From NCBI GenBank assembly GCA_022360875.1, contig JAKSBZ010000326.1, positions 25,140-89,139 on the forward strand: a stretch of 64,000 bases of DNA. The letters are read 5' to 3'. The notes below the pieces were generated by a model. The model had not been told where the DNA came from, searched no databases, and saw only the letters and a list, made by a program, of their open reading frames with translations. Source of the stretch: Cytophagales bacterium (GTDB taxonomy: Bacteria > Bacteroidota > Bacteroidia > Cytophagales > Cyclobacteriaceae). A program made the position numbers and the translations under genes. This document shows positions 48,106 to 56,575 of this stretch, piece after piece (within the stretch, counting starts at the first letter, position 1; the number at the start of each line of letters is the position of its first letter).

Positions 48106-48804
48106 ATGTGGGGGCAGAAGCACACTCGAAAAAGACCGGAAAGAAAACCAATCGCTGGCCAGTCCGGGACTGCGATGCGCAAAGACATAAGCCGGTCATC
48201 GTTGTTCAACGGCGCGATTAGCCGCGCCATTCGCACAGGCGCAAGTCAAGCAAACCCTGTCAATTATCTCAGCCGTTTGTACAGAAACCACAAAAACAAA
48301 GCGGCTTACCAAAGCCCTTCATCCGAAGGTATTGACCCTGATTTTTTCCTGTCGCCTTCCCCGGCTTTTCTGGAATCGCCGGGCGGCACGGAAATGTTCT
48401 ATGCTGTAAACGGACTCTTCTCTAAAGAAAAAAAGGGCAGCGATACTGAACAATACCCTAAGCACAGTAGCCTGCCCCACAATACGAAGGAGAGCAATCC
48501 TAGCCAATCGGCAAATTTCCAAACCTGGGACGAAGACAGCGCTAACCACGGGAACGCCATCGCTTTGCGGCCCCTCGGGCTGCCCGCAGAGTCCGGCACA
48601 GCCGAAAGCCTTATTTCCACTGCCGACTGGTTTTACCAAGACGAAACTTATTCAGCTAATCAGAATAATAGTGTTTACGATTCCCTGCTAGACAGTGTCG
48701 CTTTCGATTTTCACTCCGGGATCAACCCCATGACCGAAGAAGAAATCGATAAAATGATTGAGGAAGATGAAATCCACTTTTCGCTCGACGGCCTAAGCTT
48801 CTAA
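48106..48804 (+). CDS. Hypothetical protein, 232 residues
   Basis: I do not recognise this protein. The first 70 residues are basic (KHTRKRPERK, LYRNHKNK), the middle is rich in Ser, Asn, Pro and Gly, and the end is acidic (MTEEEIDKMIEEDEIHFSLDGLSF is the tail). There is no signal peptide or membrane segment, and the composition suggests disorder. A second start at 48175 (MRKDISRSS) would give 209 residues. Its start lies seven bases beyond a terminator, so it needs its own promoter, which I could not locate. An acidic tail is also seen in the small protein just upstream, which may or may not be meaningful. Confidence 0.55.
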   Translation: MWGQKHTRKRPERKPIAGQSGTAMRKDISRSSLFNGAISRAIRTGASQANPVNYLSRLYRNHKNKAAYQSPSSEGIDPDFFLSPSPAFLESPGGTEMFYAVNGLFSKEKKGSDTEQYPKHSSLPHNTKESNPSQSANFQTWDEDSANHGNAIALRPLGLPAESGTAESLISTADWFYQDETYSANQNNSVYDSLLDSVAFDFHSGINPMTEEEIDKMIEEDEIHFSLDGLSF

Positions 48805-49060
48805 ACCAACATGTGCCGATACAGAATAAAAAAACTCAAGCCGGCAAATCATATTCAGCTTTTTGCATCAGAAAACAGCGCTTTTTTACCTAGGCAAACA
48901 GGGTGCGCTCAACACCTTGCCCCTCATTGAACCCAGCCGAGGTTAAGAATATTTATTCATTTACATGTTAATTCACATCTTTAATTGTATTTTATACAAC
49001 GAAAACAATAAACCCATACACTTTTACCTTAGTACTTCAATCAAACCCACGCATCAAGAA

Positions 49061-50269
49061 ATGAAAATAGGAATCATTAAAGAAGGAAAAAAAACCATTG
49101 ACCGGCGGGTGCCCTTCACTCCGGAGAATGCCCGCGAAATTCTGGAACGATTTGAAGGAGCTGAAGTAGGATTTGAACCCAGTGAAATTCGTTGTTTTTC
49201 CGATTCGGATTATCTGAAACAAGGTATTTCGAAACTCAATAAACTTAGCAGCTGCGACCTGCTCTTCGGCATTAAAGAAGTTCCCCCCAGCCAGCTGGTC
49301 GAGGGCAAAACCTACTTTTTCTTTTCGCACACTATAAAAAAACAACCCTACAACAGAGAGCTGCTCCGCACCGTACTCGCCAAAAACATTCGGCTGGTGG
49401 ACTACGAGCTTCTCACTGATCCCAGCGGACAGCGCATTATCGCTTTCGGGCGATATGCCGGAATCGTTGGCGCCTACAATGGCCTGATTGCTTACGGAGA
49501 ACGCTACAAACTTTACCGCCTCAAGCCTGCGCATCAGTGCCTTGATATTATTGAAATGATCAGCGAACTAAAAAAAATAACGCTTCCTCCGATAAAAATC
49601 GTGCTTACTGGAAGAGGGCGTGTTTCGCGAGGATGCGTGGAGACGTTGCGGCACACAGGAATCCGGCAAGTCTCGCCTCAAGAGTATCTTTCCAACACCT
49701 TTTCCGAACCGGTTTTCACGCAACTGGAATCACGCAACTACATAAGACGATCAGACGGCAAGCCGCTGGACGTGCAAGCATACTACCAAGACCCTGCAGA
49801 ACACGAGTCGAGCTTCGGAACCTATGCCCGTACATCGGACCTGCTGATCTCGGGCGCATACTGGAATCCGAAAGCGCCAGAGCTTTTCAGCCGAAAAGAC
49901 ATGCTCTCGGACGACTTCAGAATCAGAGTTGTCGCCGACATCACCTGCGACATACAGGGCTCGATACCTTGCACGCTGCGTTCTACAACCATCGAGGCGC
50001 CGGTGTTCGACTACGATCCCGAATCAAACCGGGAAGCGCCGGCTTACTCCGCCGACCGGCACATTACCGTAATGGCTGTTGACAACCTTCCCTGCGAGCT
50101 GCCCCGCGACGCTTCCCGCGACTTCGGCCGCGACCTGATTGATCTGGTGCTGCCAAGTTTGCTGGGGCCGGAGCAACAGCAACTTATTGAACGGGCAACC
50201 ATAGCCGCCAACGGAAAACTGACCAAACGGTACAGTTACCTGCAAGATTTTGTGGACGGAAAGGAGTAA
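49061..50269 (+). CDS. Saccharopine dehydrogenase-like / AlaDH-PNT family oxidoreductase
   Basis: A 402-residue NAD(P)-dependent enzyme related to alanine dehydrogenase and to the lysine-forming saccharopine dehydrogenase (LYS1 type). The N-terminal KEGKKTIDRRVPFTPENA is the family substrate-binding start, YAGIVGAYNGLIAYG lies before the Rossmann domain, and VLTGRGRVSRGCVETLRHTG is the nucleotide-binding loop; DITCDIQGSIPCTLRSTTI follows. The ATG at 49061 is preferred; the open frame extends 32 codons upstream without homology. No partner gene for lysine breakdown lies nearby, so the pathway is not certain. A thioesterase gene follows after 32 bases. Confidence 0.82.
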   Translation: MKIGIIKEGKKTIDRRVPFTPENAREILERFEGAEVGFEPSEIRCFSDSDYLKQGISKLNKLSSCDLLFGIKEVPPSQLVEGKTYFFFSHTIKKQPYNRELLRTVLAKNIRLVDYELLTDPSGQRIIAFGRYAGIVGAYNGLIAYGERYKLYRLKPAHQCLDIIEMISELKKITLPPIKIVLTGRGRVSRGCVETLRHTGIRQVSPQEYLSNTFSEPVFTQLESRNYIRRSDGKPLDVQAYYQDPAEHESSFGTYARTSDLLISGAYWNPKAPELFSRKDMLSDDFRIRVVADITCDIQGSIPCTLRSTTIEAPVFDYDPESNREAPAYSADRHITVMAVDNLPCELPRDASRDFGRDLIDLVLPSLLGPEQQQLIERATIAANGKLTKRYSYLQDFVDGKE

Positions 50270-50301
50270 TCCCGTATTTTGCAGAAAAAACGACAGAGAA
50301 C

Positions 50302-50727
50302 ATGTTTACTTTCGAAACTTCGGTGAGAGTGCGCTATGCCGAAACGGATCAGATGGGTTACGTATACTACGGCAACTATTCGATGTACTACGAAGTCGCC
50401 CGCACCGACGCGCTGCGCAGTCTGGGGCTAACATACAAAGAACTGGAAGCGCAGGGGGTAATGCTGCCCGTACTGCAGCTGAACTGCAAATACATCCGCC
50501 CGGGAAAATACGACGATCTGCTGCGCATACGGGTGGTTATGCAGGAAATGCCCACCAAGCGCATCAAATTCGATTACGAAGTGTTCCGGGAAGACGATAC
50601 GCTTATCAACATCGGATCAACTACGCTGGTGTTTGTCGATATGAAAACCGCCAAACCCACCGAAGCACCCGATCATGTTAAAGAACTGTTCATGCCATTT
50701 TTCGAAAAAGCGGAAAGTCCAGAATAA
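50302..50727 (+). CDS. Acyl-CoA thioesterase, YbgC/4HBT family
   Basis: A 141-residue hot-dog-fold thioesterase. The N-terminal VRVRYAETDQMGYVYYGNY carries the active-site Asp and the conserved HxGNY-like turn (here YYGNYSMY). The family hydrolyses short acyl-CoA or 4-hydroxybenzoyl-CoA. It lies 32 bases after the saccharopine-dehydrogenase-like gene and is likely co-transcribed with it. The substrate is unknown. Confidence 0.92.
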   Translation: MFTFETSVRVRYAETDQMGYVYYGNYSMYYEVARTDALRSLGLTYKELEAQGVMLPVLQLNCKYIRPGKYDDLLRIRVVMQEMPTKRIKFDYEVFREDDTLINIGSTTLVFVDMKTAKPTEAPDHVKELFMPFFEKAESPE

Positions 50728-50836
50728 CCATTGAACGGGTCCGGATTTTTTTCCTTCGCTTTCTCCGGATTGTTCAGCAAAAAATGCCTTAAAGGCATAT
50801 TCAGGCTCGATAAATCGAAAAAAAACAATTGGGAGG

Positions 50837-50867
50837 TTTGACATTTCAAAAAGAGCTGTTACCTTTG
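50837..50867 (+). promoter_or_regulatory. Bacteroidota-type promoter of the tRNA-Ser genes
   Basis: TTTG at 50837-50840 and TACCTTTG at 50860-50867 with a 19-base spacer match the phylum consensus exactly. The tRNA begins 24 bases after the -7 element. A small hairpin (TCCCTT-CCGAG-AAGGGA, 50871-50887) occupies the short leader. Confidence 0.82.
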
Positions 50868-50890
50868 CAATCCCTTCCGAGAAGGGAAAC

Positions 50891-50975
50891 AGAGAGTTGG
50901 CGGAGTGGTCGAACGCGGCGGTCTTGAAAACCGTTGACTGTAACAGGTCCGGGGGTTCGAATCCCTCACTCTCTG
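50891..50975 (+). tRNA. tRNA-Ser (anticodon UGA), copy 1
   Basis: The 85-base gene has acceptor arms AGAGAGT/ACTCTCT, anticodon loop CTTGAAA (anticodon TGA), a long variable arm (GACTGTAACAGGTC region), the T arm GGGGGTTCGAATCCCTC and discriminator G. CCA is not encoded. It reads UCA and related serine codons and is a substrate of the SerS in this window. Confidence 0.95.
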
Positions 50976-51012
50976 CTTGTCAGACATACTGAAACGACTT
51001 ATACAAAACTTT

Positions 51013-51097
51013 AGAGAGTTGGCGGAGTGGTCGAACGCGGCGGTCTTGAAAACCGTTGTACCGCGAGGTACCGGGGGTTCGAATCCCTCACTCTCTG
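51013..51097 (+). tRNA. tRNA-Ser (anticodon UGA), copy 2
   Basis: This gene is the same as copy 1 except for the variable arm, which here is GTACCGCGAGGTAC, a perfect five-base stem with loop GCGA. It lies 37 bases after copy 1, on the same transcript. Confidence 0.95.
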
Positions 51098-51113
51098 CTT
51101 TCAGTTGAATTTC

Positions 51114-51142
51114 AAAAGCTGCCTTTTCGGGCGGCTTTTTTT
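51114..51142 (+). terminator. Intrinsic terminator of the tRNA-Ser operon
   Basis: A ten-base stem AAAAGCTGCC / GGCGGCTTTT (one G-U pair) is followed by a run of T, 17 bases after the second tRNA. Confidence 0.82.
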
Positions 51143-51182
51143 ATAACACCCATCATTTTCCCGCACCAAAACCCGCATTTTT

Positions 51183-52460
51183 TTATTCAGGATTCTGATT
51201 CAATCCCACAACAGTAAAAAAGATATCTGAAGCAATCGGAAGCAGCTCGTCTATGTCTTTGGTATACTGAATCCTGCGGAGCTCTAATATTGGCGCCTGC
51301 AGACGCTTGGGCGTCACTTCGTCAAATTTCTTTCCCCAGCTGCCCATCGTGTCCAGCTCCAATTTTTCAGAATCCGGTCCCGGATACCCTTTTACGGTAA
51401 GAAAGTCTACTCCTTGGGTGATATTCGCCAGCCATTGTTCACGAGTCAAATGGCTCATATTCACAGGATCGAGCTCGCCCTGCCTCGCACCTTTTTCAAA
51501 CACAAGCCCTTTAAGATCAAGAGGCTGATAATTATTCTCACAAAATTTTACTTTTTCAAATAAAGCAATGAAATGCTGCCCGTCCGACTGCTGAAAATAA
51601 GAGCGCTCTTCCGGAGGCAAAAGCTCGTACATAGCCGCAAAATCTGTCCGGGCCATAACGGGGAAACCTCCCTTAATATATGAATCATAATTGATGAGAG
51701 GACACTCCAAGTAATGAACGAGAAAAGTGCACAAGCCGACAAAATTATTGCTGGCCTGCCAGTCTTCCGACGGCCCGTGAGTTACTGAAAACTCTTTCAC
51801 CGCTTCCAACACGCTGTCGTGGGCGTTCCGCATTGATTCCATTTCCCGCCAGGCAGAAGGTTTAAAGACATCCTTTATTCGTGTAAAGCGCTCATAATAC
51901 GGCGACATGGAAGGATAAGTTCCTGACAGCTTAAACAGTTCCGGTACTTTCGAAAGGCGAATACCAACATTGGCCTGGGCATGCATATCAGGCGGCGGCA
52001 AAGCATCGAATGACGCGTTATCGTCTTCGATTTTGCCAAAATCTTTGAGCCAATAAATAGGCTGCAGGCGCTTCGGCTGAACTTTGGCCCTGGCGTGCAT
52101 CAGGTGGAGCATCGCCTGAATTTTTCTGAAAGTCTCTGTCAATTCCTGGAAACCATCGGGATCGTCAGAAAAAGCATCAGTAACAAACTCGGGCACTGAT
52201 TTATGCGTGGGACGGTCAGCAGTAAGGGTAAAATGCTCTCCTGTAAGCAGCAAATCCTTCTGTTTGTGCGGTATCCGCAATGACTTTACCGCACGTATAT
52301 AAGATTCAAATAAAAACATCGACGCGCTAGGCTGCCATGTGTGCCAGTTTTTTACTTCTATCTCAAATCCAATGGCCCGCTGGATAACGCCTGAATCCTT
52401 CCTGACAGAAGGCTGATGCAGTTTTTGAACTGAAGGTTTACGGGAGGCATGCGCAAACAT
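51183..52460 (-). CDS. Putative amidoligase / glutamate-cysteine-ligase-fold protein B
   Basis: A 425-residue protein and a diverged paralogue of the gene at 46360-47811. The first 28 residues are basic and end in GVIQR; GFEIEV follows at 31-36, then FTLTADR (77-83), PEFVTDAF (90-97), NVGIRLSKVPELF, ARTDFAAMYELLPPEER, LTREQWLANI and PILELR. The same blocks occur in the same order in protein A. The pattern is that of a carboxylate-amine ligase fold. A short basic N-terminus ending VIQR also recalls leader regions of effectors carried by contractile injection systems in this phylum; that is only a resemblance. The ATG at 52460 is preferred over the TTG at 52499. No injection-system gene is present nearby. 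Confidence 0.6.
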   Translation of the reverse strand: MFAHASRKPSVQKLHQPSVRKDSGVIQRAIGFEIEVKNWHTWQPSASMFLFESYIRAVKSLRIPHKQKDLLLTGEHFTLTADRPTHKSVPEFVTDAFSDDPDGFQELTETFRKIQAMLHLMHARAKVQPKRLQPIYWLKDFGKIEDDNASFDALPPPDMHAQANVGIRLSKVPELFKLSGTYPSMSPYYERFTRIKDVFKPSAWREMESMRNAHDSVLEAVKEFSVTHGPSEDWQASNNFVGLCTFLVHYLECPLINYDSYIKGGFPVMARTDFAAMYELLPPEERSYFQQSDGQHFIALFEKVKFCENNYQPLDLKGLVFEKGARQGELDPVNMSHLTREQWLANITQGVDFLTVKGYPGPDSEKLELDTMGSWGKKFDEVTPKRLQAPILELRRIQYTKDIDELLPIASDIFFTVVGLNQNPE

Positions 52461-52561
52461 TACTATGCAAACCGGCGGGTCCTCACAAAAGTTTTTCAAG
52501 CGTTTACTAGTCGGGAAAAGTTACAGCAGCATTTGTATGAAAATAGCTGAAAAGACGGCTC

Positions 52562-52897
52562 TCAGAGCAGTTCTTTAGAAGGATCCCAAAAGACCGACTG
52601 AAAATTCTGCACCTGGTCATCCTTTATCTCAATCCCTTCCGATTCCAGAAGCTTCTGCATAAGAGACGGAGGCTGAAAGTGCGCCTTGCCGCTAAGCATG
52701 CCGCTGCGGTTCACTACCCGATGAGCAGGCACATTTTTCCCGTGCGAGCCATTCATCGCCCACCCGACCATTCGCGCGCTCCGCTTGGAGCCCAAATATT
52801 CGGCAATGGCCCCGTAACTTGTCACTCTTCCCTTTGGGATCAGACTGGCTAACTCGTAAACGTCTTCAAAAAAACGGTTTTTGTCCACTGAAGGCAT
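52562..52897 (-). CDS. Alkyltransferase-like (ATL) protein, MGMT family
   Basis: A 111-residue DNA-binding protein of the O6-alkylguanine methyltransferase family in which the acceptor cysteine is replaced by alanine: PAHRVV at 57-62 instead of PCHRVV. ATL proteins flip O6-alkylguanine without repairing it and hand it to nucleotide excision repair. The Arg finger region (SKRSARMVGWAMNGSH) is intact. Its ATG begins one base after the stop codon of the H-NOX-like gene (TGATATG), so the two are co-translated. Confidence 0.92.
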   Translation of the reverse strand: MPSVDKNRFFEDVYELASLIPKGRVTSYGAIAEYLGSKRSARMVGWAMNGSHGKNVPAHRVVNRSGMLSGKAHFQPPSLMQKLLESEGIEIKDDQVQNFQSVFWDPSKELL

Positions 52898-52898
52898 A

Positions 52899-53426
52899 TC
52901 AGGCTCTAATAATGATCAATACTGTGTGGTCTTCAAAATCAGTTCTCTGGATTTTTATCGGCTCATTAAAAAATGTAGACAACGCCTGTACGATACCAAC
53001 CCCCAGCGACGCCAGTTTCCGGGGCGATGTATAAGAAAGCTCCAGACAATCGTCCTTCCTGCTAATTGCCTTCCAGTAAACTTGCGGCGCTTGAATATTA
53101 TGCCTTCGAACAGTCCGAATCATAACGCCTTCTATATTTTCCAGCACGTCAAAAAGCAACCAGTCTTCGTGCACAAGTCCTTGATAAGTGCGCAGCATAA
53201 TCGGAGCGATATATCTTCCAAAAGATACTAAAATCTCCTCCCGGTTTGTACTGACAATCCGACAGCTTGTGTCCAGCAACGCCAAAAAATCATACTCGGA
53301 ACAGCTTCCTTCCTGGCTGAAAGCATTCTTTTCTAATTCCCCGCTCACCTCTATTTGCCGCAGCATCTCCTTTCCGTACTCCTCTTGAATGAATTCTTTG
53401 TAGAATGAAGATATTATTCCATGCAT
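52899..53426 (-). CDS. H-NOX-like (haem NO-binding domain) protein without the haem histidine
   Basis: A 175-residue protein starting MHGIISSFYKEFIQEEYG, as H-NOX domains do. The porphyrin-propionate motif Y-x-S-x-R is intact (Y132, S134, R136), but the proximal histidine that binds haem iron appears to be Glu99 (in LENIEGV, where H-NOX proteins have D-E-V-H or N-L-H). It therefore probably binds haem in a different way or not at all. The ATG at 53426 is preferred over the TTG 13 codons upstream because MHG is the conserved start. It is in one operon with the ATL gene. Confidence 0.8.
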   Translation of the reverse strand: MHGIISSFYKEFIQEEYGKEMLRQIEVSGELEKNAFSQEGSCSEYDFLALLDTSCRIVSTNREEILVSFGRYIAPIMLRTYQGLVHEDWLLFDVLENIEGVMIRTVRRHNIQAPQVYWKAISRKDDCLELSYTSPRKLASLGVGIVQALSTFFNEPIKIQRTDFEDHTVLIIIRA

Positions 53427-53875
53427 ATCATTTCTTATAAAGATGGTAAAATAATATTTACGCAAAATAAGCTAAATGTTTTACATAGAAAATGAATATT
53501 CCAATGATAATTAATGGGTTGCCTAAAAGCCGGTTTCACCAACACAACTCTATCATATAAAACCCCAAATGAAGATCCGGCGAGCATCTCTTCATGTGTT
53601 TATATATTTTAAACTGAAGGTTAGAAACAAAATAATCTATGCCTTTGGCTGTAATTTTTGAGTAATAAAAAAAACAAAAACACCCGTGTAAAAGTCAAAT
53701 GGCACGCTGGAGGCAGGCTGTTTTTCCTCATAGTGAGAACTTTCCCCCATGAAACTAAATCAAGGGCTTCGCTCTTCTTGAATTTTCCCTTAACTTTGTT
53801 TATTCCTGATTTCATAAATGAGAAGCGTTCATTTTCTGTTAAATTGGGTTGTTGAAAAAAAAGAAATAGAACACA
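53427..53875. other. Intergenic region before proS
   Basis: This 449-base divergent gap has no supported gene. TAACTTTG at 53791-53798 matches the -7 consensus but has no TTG at the right distance, so a proS promoter there is only possible. Nothing else is recognised. Confidence 0.45.
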
Positions 53876-55351
53876 ATGGGTAAAGGATTGCCAAAAAGAA
53901 GCGAGGATTATTCCTTGTGGTACAACGAATTAGTAAAGAAAGCCGACCTGGCTGAAAATTCAGCGGTAAGAGGATGCATGGTGATTAAGCCATACGGATT
54001 TTCGATTTGGGAAAAAATGCAGCGCTACCTGGACGACGAGTTCAAACGCACAGGTCATTCCAATGCGTATTTCCCCTTGTTCATCCCGAAATCTTACCTG
54101 AGCAAAGAAGCGGCTCACGTGGAAGGCTTTGCTAAAGAGTGTGCAGTCGTTACGCATTACCGCCTTAAAAATTCCGAAGACGGAAAATCCGTGGTTGTGG
54201 ATCCGGACGCCAAACTGGAAGAAGAGCTGATCGTTCGCCCGACTTCGGAAACGGTTATATGGAACACATACAAAAACTGGATCCAGTCGCACCGGGACCT
54301 GCCCGTAAAATGCAACCAGTGGGCAAACGTTGTGCGCTGGGAGATGAGAACGCGCCTTTTCCTGAGAACGGCTGAATTTCTGTGGCAGGAAGGGCACACA
54401 GCCCACGCCACCAAAGAGGAGGCAATCGAAGAGACCAAGCAGATTTTGGATATTTATGCCGACTTCTCTGAAAAAATTATGGCCGTTCCGGTAGTGAAAG
54501 GCTACAAAACGGAAAGCGAGCGCTTTGCCGGAGCAGACGACACGCTTTGCATTGAAGCGCTGATGCAGGACGGAAAAGCATTGCAGGCAGGAACGTCCCA
54601 CTTCCTGGGACAGAACTTCGCCAAAGCTTTTGACGTGAAGTTTGCCAACAAAGAAGGAAAACTGGACTTGGTTTGGGGAACCTCGTGGGGCGTAAGCACG
54701 CGGCTGATGGGCTCTCTGATCATGGCGCATTCCGATGATTTTGGTCTGGTCCTTCCTCCAAAGCTGGCACCGATCCAAGTTGTTATCGTGCCGATCTACA
54801 AAGGGGAAGAGCAACTGAACAAAATCGCCGAAAAAGTCGAAAGCATTAAAGCAAATCTGGAAGCCAAAGGCATTTCAGTGAAATTCGACGACCGCGACAC
54901 ATACAAACCGGGCTTCAAGTTTGCCGAATGGGAGCTGAAAGGCGTGCCTGTTCGCCTGGCCATGGGCCCTCGCGACCTGGAGAACGGTACCGTGGAAGTA
55001 GCGCGGCGTGACACATTTGAAAAGCAAGTAATGGAGCTGGACGGCCTGGAGGCTAAAATTGAAGGCCTGCTGGAAGAAATCCAGCACGGCATATTCCAAA
55101 AAGCCCTGGACTACCGCACAGAACACACCACTTCAGTGGATACTTGGGAAGAATTCCAGGAAGTACTTGAAAACAAAGGAGGCTTTATCTTGGCGCATTG
55201 GGACGGCACAGCCGAAACCGAAGAGCTGATCAAGGAAGAAACCAAAGCGACAATCCGCTGTATTCCTTTCGATTCAAAAGAAGAGGAAGGTATTTGCGTT
55301 CGCACAGGAAAACCTTCAAAAAGAAGAGTACTGTTCGCAAAGGCTTACTAA
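53876..55351 (+). CDS. proS: Prolyl-tRNA synthetase (archaeal/eukaryotic type)
   Basis: A 491-residue class II synthetase. Motifs YPLFIPK-like ([13 protein letters not shown]), RPTSETVIW (motif 1/2 region), [24 protein letters not shown] and [21 protein letters not shown] are present. It lacks the large editing insertion of E. coli ProS and ends with an extended C-terminal domain (AKAY), the ProS type 3 of Bacteroidota. It charges tRNA-Pro and is monocistronic. Confidence 0.97.
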   Translation: MGKGLPKRSEDYSLWYNELVKKADLAENSAVRGCMVIKPYGFSIWEKMQRYLDDEFKRTGHSNAYFPLFIPKSYLSKEAAHVEGFAKECAVVTHYRLKNSEDGKSVVVDPDAKLEEELIVRPTSETVIWNTYKNWIQSHRDLPVKCNQWANVVRWEMRTRLFLRTAEFLWQEGHTAHATKEEAIEETKQILDIYADFSEKIMAVPVVKGYKTESERFAGADDTLCIEALMQDGKALQAGTSHFLGQNFAKAFDVKFANKEGKLDLVWGTSWGVSTRLMGSLIMAHSDDFGLVLPPKLAPIQVVIVPIYKGEEQLNKIAEKVESIKANLEAKGISVKFDDRDTYKPGFKFAEWELKGVPVRLAMGPRDLENGTVEVARRDTFEKQVMELDGLEAKIEGLLEEIQHGIFQKALDYRTEHTTSVDTWEEFQEVLENKGGFILAHWDGTAETEELIKEETKATIRCIPFDSKEEEGICVRTGKPSKRRVLFAKAY

Positions 55352-55365
55352 AAAATATTTTCAAT

Positions 55366-55401
55366 AAAAACGGGCATCCAAAATGGACTGCCCGTTTTTT
55401 T
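55366..55401. terminator. Terminator between proS and the NTF2-like lipoprotein gene
   Basis: A long stem AAAAACGGGCA ... TGCCCGTTTTT with inner pairing (TCCA/TGGA) is followed by seven T and preceded by A, so it can serve both convergent genes. Confidence 0.85.
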
Positions 55402-55425
55402 ATATCCTCCTTTCCCTATCCGATG

Positions 55426-56316
55426 TCAGGGTTGCTTTATCTCCTCAAACTCATCATAGCCCAAGCGCCAGCCGCTTTTCGTTTTTACCCACTTTTCCTG
55501 GTAAATACGGCCGCTTCCAATATTCATCGACCAGTCAGAGGCAAGCCGCACTGCATGATCGTTCACCTGCCGGATTCGCACGTTGCTGTAAACCAATTTT
55601 TTGGCCCCGTCCTCGATTAGCTTAGCCCAAAACGCAGTAATCGCCTCCCTGCCGTCCAGATTGGCAAAAGGCTCCGCATTCATCGATGCTTTATCCAAAT
55701 ACGATTTCCCGCATGCCTGCCCGTCACGCGCATTGAAGTTGCTGATCCAGTCCATAGAAGCCTTTAGCACATCTTCAAGCGCGCTATGGCTGCCTGTTGG
55801 ATCAACATCCCTCACTATCGGCGTATCGTATTTTTCCTGCATCTCCCAGTCAACATAGCTCAGCTTCCACAATCCGCCGCGCTTCACCCACTTCTCCTGA
55901 TAAACCACACCGCTTCCTGAACTCATGCTCCAGTTCGCCGACAAAAAAGCCGTCGTATCATTAGCTACTTCAATTCCCACCTGCGTATAGGCCAAATTCG
56001 AAGCACCGGACGCCAAAAACGGTTTCCAGAAATCCGATATTTCCTTTCGGTCTTTCTTCAGACCAAAGGGCTCGGCACGCATTCGCGCGTGCGGAAGATA
56101 AACCTCAATGCAAGCGCCGACATCGTCACGGTTGAAAGCCGCAATCCAGTCTTTACTAGCCTGAAGCACTTCCAGCGCAACCTGATGAGAAGCAACCGGT
56201 GACTGCTGAGACAAAGACCGAAGAGAAATTATACTTTTTTCGCGGGGCTCCTGACAAGCGTCAAAAAAAGCCAACAGCAGCAAGCTTGCAGCAAAGGCAA
56301 AAAGAATTCGTCGCAT
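55426..56316 (-). CDS. Lipoprotein with two NTF2-like (SnoaL/DUF4440) domains
   Basis: A 296-residue lipoprotein. The signal peptide ends in the lipobox FDAC (Cys at about residue 21). Two copies of a domain of about 110 residues follow: DWIAAFNRDDVGACIEVYL ... WKLSYVDWE (about 55-165) and DWISNFNARDGQACGKSYL ... WRLGYDEFE (about 185-293). They share ANWSM/SDWSM and VYQEKWVK. The cone-shaped fold binds small ligands or acts as an enzyme, and nothing here tells which. The duplication must have occurred within this gene. Its neighbours are unrelated. Confidence 0.82.
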   Translation of the reverse strand: MRRILFAFAASLLLLAFFDACQEPREKSIISLRSLSQQSPVASHQVALEVLQASKDWIAAFNRDDVGACIEVYLPHARMRAEPFGLKKDRKEISDFWKPFLASGASNLAYTQVGIEVANDTTAFLSANWSMSSGSGVVYQEKWVKRGGLWKLSYVDWEMQEKYDTPIVRDVDPTGSHSALEDVLKASMDWISNFNARDGQACGKSYLDKASMNAEPFANLDGREAITAFWAKLIEDGAKKLVYSNVRIRQVNDHAVRLASDWSMNIGSGRIYQEKWVKTKSGWRLGYDEFEEIKQP

Positions 56317-56461
56317 AACAATAAAGTGTTTGGAAACTGCTTGTTGAATCTAAACCCTGCCAAAAATATTCTGTTTGCGGGCCCATAGTCTGCTTGCAGC
56401 GCTTGTCATACGGGAATTCATAAAAAACGGCATCCTGAAAAAAAGACACCGCTTCATTTTT

Positions 56462-56495
56462 AACTAAATACTTCGTACTTTTTTATTATTTTCAG
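56462..56495 (+). repeat. Hairpin/T-run repeat, copy 2
   Basis: ATACTTCGTACTTTTTTATTATTTTCAG matches copy 1 (33630-33660, reverse strand) in about 28 of 30 positions. It lies in the gap between the lipoprotein gene and the acyl-CoA dehydrogenase gene, and no plus-strand gene precedes it closely. Confidence 0.7.
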
Positions 56496-56575
56496 ACACA
56501 CCTCACAATCAGTGATTTATCAAAAAAATAACATGGCTTAAATTACTGACAACACCTAAAATATTGGAAATCCAT

